DNA of 64,000 nucleotides from Thermothelomyces thermophilus ATCC 42464 (taxonomy: Eukaryota > Ascomycota > Sordariomycetes > Sordariales > Chaetomiaceae). Location: NCBI RefSeq assembly GCF_000226095.1, contig NC_016477.1, forward strand, positions 806,001-870,000, in the 5' to 3' direction. The position numbers and the translations under genes were made by a program. Of the stretch, positions 37,920 through 47,683 are shown piece by piece (the stretch's first letter is position 1; the number at the start of each line of letters is the position of its first letter). The notes under the pieces were generated by a model. The model ran no database searches and was not told the origin of the DNA. It saw only the letters and a program-made list of their open reading frames with translations.

Positions 37920-38572
37920 ATGCCAATAGAGAAACGGAAGTCGCATTCTATACGTTACCATGCTTCCCTTGCTTAGAACATCGCTAAGAACGGTTTTATT
38001 GTTATGCCTTGCTCTTGGTACGCGTCGTAAGGCCTTGTCTGTAAAATGATTACGTGTATAAAGCGTTACAAGGCCTATATTTGTCAAGGTCATTCTTACG
38101 ATGGCTCTGGCATCTTGCTTTCTTCCTATAAGCTTGTCTCCCCCTTTTTTTTTTTTTTTTTTTACTATAATTCCTAATGTTTGTTCTAGTAGATTATATT
38201 CTTTAGGAGTAGCATCGTATTAAGGATGCTAAATATTATACCGAACTTGAGCTAAATAAATCCTAATGCTATCTAGAAGAAGCTTAGCGCGAGTTATCCG
38301 AAAAGCTTATATAGCTCCGGTGTCTTCGTTAGTAAAAGGAGTTTTTAGTAGAGAAAGGTACCAATATAGTAGTATATAGTCTGTCGACCTTGGACAAGTT
38401 AGAGGAGGTTAAGCGGTAAGAGACGCTTACTATACCCTCGTCATAGATTAATGATGCCGTCGATATTATTAACTAGGGCGCCGTCTTTAGTTCTATCCTA
38501 GGTTTTCCTTTAGTCGATCCGGGTTCTGCTGGTAGAACTGTTCTAGTTTCTTAAAGCAGTTCAAATTCTTAA
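37920..38572 (+). pseudogene. A3 copy of the antisense Zn2Cys6 gene
   Basis: Collinear with the A4 gene: ATG at 37920, poly-T intron around 38145-38163, stop TAA at 38570-38572. Stops and Cys losses from RIP are present (for example TAT replacing TGC in the second half of the cluster). Confidence 0.78.
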
Positions 38573-41500
38573 CTAGTTCCTATAAGTTGTCCTCTAGTCC
38601 AAAATCAAGCCATTTAACTAGATACTATAGTTCCCTATTAATGATATATAAATCTAGAATTTCTTTAACGTCCTATTCTTCTTCCTTGTCTTCTACTTTA
38701 ATATATATAGCAACCTTAGCGTTCTTTAGTACTAGTTCGAGAAGTGAAATATGAAAAATATCTATTTATAGTCATATAGATAACGGTAACGATAGTCGGT
38801 AGTTAGATGTCAAAATTCATTCTTTAATAACAAAGGGTCTGACCTTCTTAAAGTCTAGCTTCGTGCTTGGTCACTTGGTTCGTAAGTTTCGTGTAATTAG
38901 GTAGACTTTGTCTCCCCTCTCTAGGCAAGGTCCCTCGAGCCTGTGTTTGTCGTAGTAGTTTTTCATTCTAGTTCTAACAAACTCGAGTTCCTTTTTGAGC
39001 TTTTTATATAGTGCGTACATTTGTTCTACTTTGACTGCTGCTTTTGGCACTATGATCTCTAGTCCTTGCCTAAGGTCTACTTTATATCTGTAGTTTATAA
39101 AGAATAATATAACTTTGGTTGTTTCCATTGGTGTCATATTATAAGCGAGTTATACTATTAGTAATAGTATAACCTAGTCGTCTTGCTAGTAGTTGACGTA
39201 AGAGCGGAAGTATTACTTAATAACTTGGTTTAGTTACTCCGTTTGTCTGTCGGTCTACGGGTAATATGCCGTTAATAGCTTGCTATTAACGCCTAATCGT
39301 TACATTAACGCTTGCTAGAACTTCGATACAAACTTGGTGTCTTTGTCGGTAATCCATTCTTATGGCCAAGCATGTACTAATGCAACTTGCCGATAGATTA
39401 CGTCTACTAGCTATTTAGCTATCTAGGACTCCTTATAGGGAAAGAAGTATACCTATTTAGTTAGGCAATCTACTATAGTAAGAATACTATCGTAGATTAC
39501 TCCTATAGCCATGTCCTTAGATTCTAGTAGCTTTATAATAAAGTCTATCGTAACCAAGCTCTATAGTTTGTTGCTATTAGTAGTGGCTAAAGTAGCCTAT
39601 ATAGCTTATATTATACCATTTTGCTTTGATTACAGATATTATAGCTCTATACGACTTTCTTAACTCGTGCCGTTAACTATAGAAAGTCGTAATGTTTCTT
39701 AACTTATATAATAGTCTTTATAACTCCTTTATATCCTCCGAGTTTCGACTCGTAGAGTTCTCAAATCATCTGTAGCTATTGATCCTTATCGTAGATATAT
39801 GCTTTACCTTGGTACTAGAGTTTCCTATCTTTCTCTTCTACTCTGTTAGGTACCACTGGTCCGGGTGCTACTTAATACTATGCCTTATTAATCCTTTCCT
39901 CTCGAAAGATTACGTAGCATTCTAGGAACAAGTCAAGTAGATCATCTTCTATAGGTGTCTACGTTTCGTAATATAGCGTTCTATCTGTTCGTTCCTTGAA
40001 TAACGGTAGTATTATTTCCGTTCGTCCTTTCGTGTGATCCGTTCGTCGGCTTAAGATATCTGCTCATACGTTCTCTTTGCCCTTCTTGTAGTAGATCTTA
40101 AAGTTAAATTCTGCGAGGAACTCTGCCTATTGTATTTATTATCTATTAAGTTCCTTTATTGTTATAAAGTATCGTAGGTTCTTATAATCTATATACACTT
40201 ATACTAGTTTAATGGTACTACTAAGGTATAGTCGCTATTCCTTAAAAGCTTCGACAATCGCAAGTAGTTCCTTGTTATAGATCGAATAATTAAGATGTAA
40301 TCTATCGAGCTTCTTTAAAAAGAAGGCTATAGGATATAGCTTCCCTTATTTATCTCGTTATCCTAATTATCCTCTAATAGCGTAGTCTAAAGCGTCCGTT
40401 TCTACCTTAAATGGCTTCTTAGGGTCTAGCAGTACCAATACTAGATCTTTAGTAATGGCGTTACAGATCTACGTAAATGCTTACTCGTATCGCTCTTCCT
40501 ATTGGAATTTAGCGTTCTTCTTAGTAAGTTCGTACAAAGGTTATACAATTACTCTAAAGTTCCTAATGAACATTTAGTAGAAGTTCGTAAATCTAATGAA
40601 ACTTCGTACTTCTGTAACTGACGTCGGTCGTAGCTAATTCTTGATAGCTTTAACCTTTAAAGGTTCCATCCGAATTTGTCCTAGGGATATTTCGTATCCT
40701 AGAAACACCGTTTTCCTAACGTGGAATTTGCTCTTTTCCTTGTTAACTAATAGCTTGTACGTATATAGCGTGTCTAGCACTACTATCACGTGCTTCTGGT
40801 GTTCGTCTATCGTCTTAGAGAAGATAAGTATATTGTCGAGATAATATACCGCAAATTTGTCGAGAAGGGGTTAGATAGCTTAATCAATTAGGGCTTAGAA
40901 CGTTACTAGCGCGTTTGTAAGTCCGAATGGCATAACAAGGTACTTATAGTGGCTATAGGGTATCCTAAAGGCCATTTTCTACTCGTTGCCTTCTTTGATC
41001 TGTATATAGTTATAGGCCGATAGCAAGTCAAGACATATAAAATATTAGGCTCCTGCTAACTGATCTCGGAGCCGTAAGATTAGCAGTAACAGGTATCGAT
41101 TTTTCACGGTCTATTTGTTAAGTTGCCGATAGTTAACATATAACTATAGCTTTCTATCTTTCTTAGGTATAAACAGGATTAGGTAGCCTACTAGTAATGT
41201 CGATAGGCAGATATATCCTCTTCGAAGGTTCTCCTCCAAATATCGCTTAAGTTCTTCATTCTATATCTAGCTCGTGTAGTAACTCTTAAAGAACTTTAGT
41301 CATGCTCCTTCCTTAAGCTTAATCTTATAATCCTATAGGCCGTGTTCTAGTAGTCCTTCCAGATACTTTGGTTCAAATACTAGGTATCCTTTATATTCTT
41401 TCGGTACTTCCCTAGTCTTGTCTTATCTCTTGGTTTTCTAATAGTATACGAACTTGGTCCTATCTATAGCAATACTAGCGATTTCTCCTATCTTAACCTA

Positions 41501-42190
41501 CTACTCTAATTATAGTGCTCCGCATTTATCAACGGAGAGAACAACTATCGGCGATTCGGCTCGTTCTTCCTATTACGATATCGATATCGTTATACTGCCT
41601 CTTCTAGAGTCCCTAGTGGTCTATCTGCCACTATCTGTCTCTTATAGTAGATCTATAGGATATGCCTTTCTCTAAGCATTGTCCGCTTACGATCCTTGCA
41701 CGCTCCCTATCTTACTAGTCAAATATAACTCCATTCGGGGTTGTAGGTAGCTACTATTCTTCTAGCTAATGTCCGGGTCGTAATCTTTATGCTATGGTAA
41801 CCCTAATATTATATCTTTGTCATTACCTATGTCTATAATACTAAATACGATTACTATAGTCTTCTCTATCATAGTGATGTTGATCGGTTCGGTCTCCCTA
41901 TATACCTATTACGTCGGAAATAGCCCTTTGACTATACTATGCTTCCGCTTTATTCTCTAGGGTATCCGTAGCTAATTTACAAGTGTCGGCGAAATTAGAT
42001 TTATCTCTGCTCTACTGTCTACTAGTATAAGCATTTCGTACTGTTTCTATTGTATTATTATCTATAGTCGCTTGTCTTGCCGCCGTCGTCCAAAGATTGT
42101 AGCGATTTCCTATGTTTCTGCTAGGAGGTCTCGGTATAGTAGTTTCTTATACTAGTTCCTCCTATACTACGCTACTACTTGCCGCTATAC
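38448..42190 (-). pseudogene. A3 pol, RIP-degraded
   Basis: Aligns end to end with A4 pol and is within one base of its length. All domains are recognisable, but with stops throughout. The plus-strand open stretches here are chance openings. Confidence 0.86.
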
Positions 42191-42195
42191 AGGCG

Positions 42196-42773
42196 TTAAT
42201 GGTTTTCAGGCCCTTCGAAGGGCCCTGACCTATTTCCTAGGTTAGTACTAACCTCTTCGGTTATTCGGCTAATAGCAGCTTCATCGATCGTGCTTATTTC
42301 CGTAAGCCATTAGGTGCTTACGGCTTCCTACTATTAAGTCCGTTCTACTTTTTATTGTATATGCTATAGCTTTATCTAGAGCTCCCGAATTTGCGATTTC
42401 TTTTCGTCCGTATAATAGAGGCAATCGTTGCTCCGGCACGAGTCCTATATGTTTTGTCCTATTCTGTAGTGCCTAGGCCAAGCTCGTCTTAGAACTATCG
42501 TAATGCCTTCTAGTTTGCGAGTTTCGATCTTCTAGAGCAATTCGGCTGCTCTGTTTCCTATATCGTAGACCTATTCTACAGGGTACAAGCCTCTGTCCCC
42601 GTTTTCCTATCGGGTCGGCTAGTGATTGTTTTTGAATTTATCGTAGAAGTGATATTAGCATTTGTATGCTATATATTAGAACTAGGGCACTTACGTATAT
42701 ACCTTGTATTGAGGGTATAGTTGTATAGCGTTGCCTAGGAGGTATTAGAATTCTTTCCCGAATCCTTCTTACT
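42196..42773 (-). pseudogene. A3 gag, C-terminal part
   Basis: Left-hand piece of A3 gag, from the TAA at 42198-42196 to the A4 target site TTACT (42769-42773). It covers the region of the C-terminal Cys/His domain. The rest is at 50375-52058. Confidence 0.85.
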
Positions 42774-43221
42774 TGTGACGAACCCAACTCAGACTTCTTC
42801 TGAAAGGGTCCAGACGGAGGTGGGTAAAGCAGGACAAGCAGGCAGGTCGTCTGAGGGATTCGGTGAAGCCAAAGGGTTCACAACAACACTTAGAGTTGTC
42901 TCTCACAGTAATCAGCAATGCTTGGTATGAGTACTGTGATTGTGATTGTTACCACTGGTGAACTCCCAGAGTCCACCATAACGAGTGACTAGCTAGCTAT
43001 ATATACACAATTGTCTGTCCTTCTTCAATAGTTATCACCAGTACCACTCCTCCTTTCACTTCGTGATTCTGCGTTGTCGACGGTGACATGTTATTATCAC
43101 CAGTGAAGACCTTAGTCTTGGCGGTGATAATCTTCTGATTGGTCCGTCAAGTGATTGGCTGTCGGAATGTCCCGCGTCCTGGCTGCAGCCTGCCAGGCCG
43201 CCCATGTGCTTATTCGTGACA
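42774..43221 (-). repeat. A4 3' LTR (448 bp)
   Basis: TGTGACGAACCC to GTGACA on the plus strand. No differences seen against the 5' LTR at 49922-50369. Its U3 end faces the accessory gene, so it may also serve as that gene's promoter. Confidence 0.95.
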
Positions 43222-43225
43222 CGAT

Positions 43226-43236
43226 GCCCCTCCTTC
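43226..43236 (-). promoter_or_regulatory. A4 polypurine tract
   Basis: On the minus strand GAAGGAGGGGC lies just upstream of the 3' LTR and is the expected primer for plus-strand DNA synthesis. Confidence 0.65.
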
Positions 43237-43238
43237 AA

Positions 43239-43257
43239 GGCTTTCGACCCGAAAGCC
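43239..43257. repeat. Perfect 8 bp inverted repeat beside the A4 polypurine tract
   Basis: GGCTTTCG, loop ACC, CGAAAGCC. It sits between the polypurine tract and the start of the accessory gene, in its likely promoter. The same hairpin is seen in A1, A2 and A3. Confidence 0.7.
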
Positions 43258-43348
43258 CTCTTAGGCCGTTTCAAATAGCGCCAACAACCCTTCGCTTGTG
43301 AGTACTGCATTCTCCCTGTTTCTGCGTCGTGGTCGTCATGTTGACAAA

Positions 43349-44008
43349 ATGCCGATAGAGAAACGGAAGTCGCATTCTGCACGTTACCGTGCTTCCCTTG
43401 CTCAGAACATCGCTGAGAACGGTTTTGTCGTTATGCCTTGCTCTTGGTGCGCGTCGCAAGGCCTCGTTTGCAAAATGATCGCGCGTACGAAGCGTTGCGA
43501 AGCCTGCGTTCGTCGAGGTCGTTCTTGCGATGGCTCTGGCATACCGCTTTCTTCCTGTAAGCACGTTTTCTTCTTCTTTTTTTTTTTTTTTTTTTTTTGA
43601 ATGTGATTCCTGATGTTCGTTCTAGTGGATCGCATTCTCCAGGAGCAGCGTCGTATCAAGGATGCTGAACGTCGTGCCGAACTTGAGCTGGATGAATCTC
43701 AACGCCGTCTGGAAGAAGCCCAGCGCGAGTTGTCCGAAAAGCTTGCGCGGCTCCGGCGTCTTCGTCAGCAGAAGGAGTTTTTGGTGGAGAAAGGTGCCGA
43801 CATGGTGGCGCGTGGTCTGTCGACCTTGGACGAGTTGGAGGAGGTTGAGCGGCAAGAGACGCCTGCTATGCCCTCGTCACAGATTAATGATGCCGTCGAT
43901 GCTGTCGACTGGGGCGCCGTCTTTGGTTCTGTCCCGGGTTTTCCTTTGGTCGATCCGGATTCTGCCGGTGGAACTGTTCCAGTTTCTCAGGGCAGTTCAA
44001 ATTCTTGA
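43349..44008 (+). CDS. A4 antisense accessory gene: Zn2Cys6 cluster plus coiled coil (196 aa, one intron)
   Basis: Exon 1 is 43349-43556 and exon 2 is 43626-44008, joining in frame to 591 nt (196 residues plus TGA). Exon 1 encodes C-x2-C-x6-C-x8-C-x2-C-x6-C (about residues 34-61), exactly the spacing of fungal Zn(II)2Cys6 (Gal4-type) binuclear clusters, with basic residues between the third and fourth Cys. Exon 2 encodes a strongly charged coiled coil (about residues 70-125), then a conserved-looking M-V-A-R-G-L-S-T-L-D-E-L-E-E-V-E segment and a Gly/Ser-rich tail. Zn2Cys6 plus coiled coil suggests a dimeric DNA-binding protein, but no activation domain is evident at this size. Its 3' end overlaps the last 125 bases of pol on the other strand. 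The ATG at 43349 is chosen because no in-frame ATG lies upstream. Four other copies in the window keep the arrangement or its remains. Confidence 0.82.
43557..43625 (+). other. Intron of the A4 accessory gene (69 nt)
   Basis: GTAAGC donor, a T-run of over 20 bases, a CTGAT branch-point candidate near 43609-43613, and a TTCTAG acceptor. Phase 1; removal makes a continuous frame. Length is typical of ascomycete introns. All family A copies keep donor and acceptor. Confidence 0.8.
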
Positions 44009-47000
44009 CTGGTTCCCATGAGTTGTCCTCTGGTCCAAAATCAAGCCATTTGACCAGGTACTGCAGTTCCCCGTTGATGATGCGTGAATCCAGAATTTCT
44101 TCGACGTCCCATTCTTCCTCTTCGTCCTCTGCTTCGATGTGCGTGGCAACCTTGGCGTTCTTTGGTGCTGGTTCGAGAAGTGAAATATGAAAAACATCCG
44201 TCCGTAGTCGCATAGATGACGGTAACGATAGTCGGTAGTTGGATGTCGAGATTCGTTCTTTGATAACGAAGGGTCCGACCTTCTTGAAGTCCAGCTTCGT
44301 GCTTGGTCGTTTGGTTTGCAAGTTTCGTGCGATCAGGTAGACTTTGTCTCCCCTCTCTAGGCGAGGTCCCTCGAGCCTGTGTTTGTCGTAGTAGTTCTTC
44401 ATTCTGGTCTTGACAAACTCGAGTTCCTTTTTGAGCTTTTCATGCAGTGCGTGCATCTGTTCTGCTTTGACTGCTGCTCTCGGCACTGTGACCTCTGGTC
44501 CTTGCCTAAGGTCTGCTTCATATCCGTAGTTCGCGAAGAACGGTGTGACTTTGGTCGTTTCTGTCGGCGTCGTGTTGTAGGCGAGTTGTGCTGTTGGTAA
44601 CAGCATGACCCAGTCGTCTTGTTGGTAATTGACGTAAGAGCGGAGGTATTGCTCAACAACTTGGTTTAGTCGCTCCGTTTGTCCGTCGGTCTGCGGGTGA
44701 TATGCCGTTGACAGCTTGCTGTTGACGCCTAATCGTTGCATTAACGCTTGCCAGAACTTCGATGCGAACTTGGTGTCTCTGTCGGTGATCCATTCTTGCG
44801 GCCAAGCATGCACTGATGCAACTTGCCGATAGATCACGTCTGCCAACTGTTCCGCTGTCCAGGACTCCTTGTAGGGAAAGAAATATGCCCACTTAGTCAG
44901 GCGATCTACTACAGTAAGAATACTGTCGTAGGTCACTCCTGTGGCTGTGTCCTTGGATTCTGGCAGCTTCGTGATGAAGTCCATCGCAACTGAACTCCAT
45001 GGTTTGTCAGCTGTTGGTAGTGGCTGAAGTAGCCCGTACGGCTTGTGTCGTGCCGTTTTGCTCCGATTGCAGATGTCGCAGTTCCGTACGACTTCCTTAA
45101 CTCGTGCCGTTAACTGTGGAAAGTCGTAGTGCTTCTTGACTTGTGCGACAGTCTTCGTGACTCCTTTGTGTCCTCCGAGTTTTGATTCGTGGAGTTCTCG
45201 AATCATTCGCAGCTGTTGATCCTTGTCGTGGATGTACGCTTTGTCTCGGTACCAGAGTTTCCCATCTCTTTCTTCCACTCCGTCAGGTACCACTGGTCCG
45301 GGTGCTGCTTGATACTGTGCCTCGTTGATCCTTTCCTCTCGAAAGATTGCGCAGCATTCTAGGAACGAGTCAAGTGGATCATCTTCCACGGGTGTCTGCG
45401 TTTCGTGGTGCAACGTCCCGTCTGTTCGTTCCTTGAACAACGGTGGTGTTGTTCCCGTTCGTCCTTTCGTGTGATCCGTTCGTCGGCTTAAAATGTCTGC
45501 TCGTGCGTTTTCTTTGCCCTTCTTGTAGCGGATCTCGAAGTTGAATTCCGCGAGGAATTCTGCCCATCGTATTTGTCGTCCGTTGAGTTCCTTCGTCGTC
45601 GTGAAGTATCGCAAGTTCTTGTGATCCGTATACACTTGTACCGGTTCAATCGTGCCGCTGAGGTATGGTCGCCATTCCTTGAAAGCTTCGACAATCGCAA
45701 GTAGTTCCTTGTCGTGGATCGGATAATTGAGACGTGGTCCGTCGAGCTTCTTTGAAAAGAAGGCTACAGGATGTAGCTTCCCTTGTTCGTCTCGTTGTCC
45801 CAATTGTCCTCCGATGGCGTAGTCTGAAGCGTCCGTTTCCACCTCGAATGGCTTCTTGGGGTCTGGCAGTACCAGTACTGGATCTTCGGTAATGGCGTCG
45901 CGGATTTGCGTGAATGCTTGCTCGTGTTGCTCTTCCCATTGGAATTCAGCATTCTTCTTGGTGAGTTCGTGCAAAGGTCGTGCGATCGCTCCAAAGTTCC
46001 TGATGAACATCCGGTAGAAGTTCGCAAATCCGATGAAACTTCGTACTTCCGTGGCTGACGCTGGTTGTGGCCAATTCTTGATGGCTTCAACCTTTGAAGG
46101 TTCCATCCGGATTTGTCCGGGGGATATTTCGTATCCCAAAAAGACTGTCTTCCTGACATGGAATTCGCTCTTTCCCTTGTTGACTGATAGCTTGTACGCG
46201 TGCAGCGCGTCCAGCACTGCTTTCACGTGCCTCCGGTGTTCGTCCATCGTCTTGGAGAAGATGAGTATGTCGTCGAGATAACATACCGCAAATTTGTCGA
46301 GAAAGGGTTGGATAGCTTGATCAATCAGGGCTTGGAACGTTGCCGGCGCGTTCGTAAGTCCGAATGGCATGACGAGGTACTCGTAGTGGCCATAGGGTGT
46401 CCTAAAGGCCGTTTTCCACTCGTCGCCTTCTTTGATCCGTATGTGGTTGTAGGCCGATGGCAAGTCAAGACGCGTGAAATATTGGGCTCCTGCCAACTGA
46501 TCTCGGAGCCGTGAGATCAGCGGTAACGGGTATCGGTTTTTCACGGTCTGTTCGTTGAGTTGCCGATAGTCGACACATAACCGTAGCTTTCCGTCTTTCT
46601 TTGGCACAAACAGGATTGGGTAGCCTGCTGGCGATGTCGACGGGCGGATATGTCCTCTTCGAAGGTTCTCCTCCAAATATCGCTTAAGTTCTTCGTTCTG
46701 CGTCTGGCTCGTGTGGTAAATCTTGAAGAACTTCAGTCGTGCTCCTTCCTTGAGCTTGATCTCGTGATCCCATGGGCCGTGTTCTGGTAATCCTTCCAGA
46801 TGTTTCGGTTCGAATGCTGGGTGTCCCTCATACTCCTTCGGTACTTCCCCAGTCTTGTCTCGTCTCTCGGTTTTCTGATAGTATGCGAACTTGGTTCCGT
46901 CCATGGCGATACTGGCGATTTCTCCTGTCTCAACCCACTGCTCCAATTGCAGTGCTCCGCATTCGTCAACGGAGAGAACAGCTATCGGCGATTCAGCTCG

Positions 47001-47683
47001 TTCCTCCTGTCGCAATATCGATGTCGTTGTGCCGCCTCTTCCAGAGTCCGTAGTGGTCTGCCTGCCACTGTCCGTCTCTTGCGGTGGATCCGTAGGACAT
47101 GCCTTTCCTTGAGCATCGTCCGCTCGCGATCCTTGCGCGCTCCCCATCTTGCTGGTCGAATACGACTCCGTTCGGGGTCGCAGGTGGCCACCATTCTTCC
47201 AGCTGATGTCCGGGTCGTAATCTTCATGCCATGGTAACCCCAATATCATGTCTTTGTCGTTGCCCATGTCCACGATGCTGAATACGACTGCTGTGGTCTT
47301 CCCTGCCACAGTGATGTCGATCGGTTCGGTCTCTCTGCGTACCCATTGCGTCGGAAATGGCCCTTTGACTATGCCATGCTTCCGCTTCATTCTCCAGGGT
47401 ATCCGTAGCTGATTCACAAGTGTCGGCGAAATCAGATTCATCTCTGCTCCACTGTCCACTAGTGCGAGCATTTCGTGCTGTCTCCATTGTGCTGTTATCC
47501 ACAGTCGCTTGTCTTGCCGCCGTCGTCCAAAGATTGCAGCGATTTCCCATGTTTCTGCCGGGAGGTCTCGATATAGTGGTCCCTTGCGCCAGTTCCTCCT
47601 GTACTGCGCTACCACTTGCCGCTGCACGGGCGTTAATGGTTTCCGGGCCCCTCGAAGGGCCCTGACCCGTTTCCCAGGTCAGT
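43884..47683 (-). CDS. pol: A4 pol: protease, RT, RNase H, integrase, chromodomain
   Basis: Open in the -1 frame relative to gag, with no ATG at its 5' end. The open frame begins after a TGA just upstream of 47681 and overlaps gag by about 50 bases, so it should be made as Gag-Pol. Counting from the GTG at 47627 (1247 codons): protease with V-D-S-G-A at 57-61; RT with C-V-D-Y-R-Q-L-N near 353 and catalytic Y-L-D-D near 450; RNase H with V-E-T-D-A-S near 594; integrase HHCC finger ending C-D-I-C near 850, and core with M-D-F near 882 and E of T-E-R-L-N near 984; chromodomain near 1160-1215 with L-V-K-W and N-S-W-E-P. A basic tail follows, overlapped antisense by the accessory gene. All catalytic residues seen are intact. 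Confidence 0.95.

Noticed and set aside
43056-43564. Minus-strand open stretches opposite the accessory gene and in the LTR
   Set aside because: No domain, no promoter logic, and they run across the LTR border. They are complementary-strand shadows of a GC-normal region.
43298-43600. A longer single-exon reading of the accessory gene with a poly-Phe end
   Set aside because: It starts at GTG and reads through the T-run of an intron. Splicing at GTAAGC/TTCTAG gives a clean in-frame product with a coiled coil, so the poly-Phe is not real.
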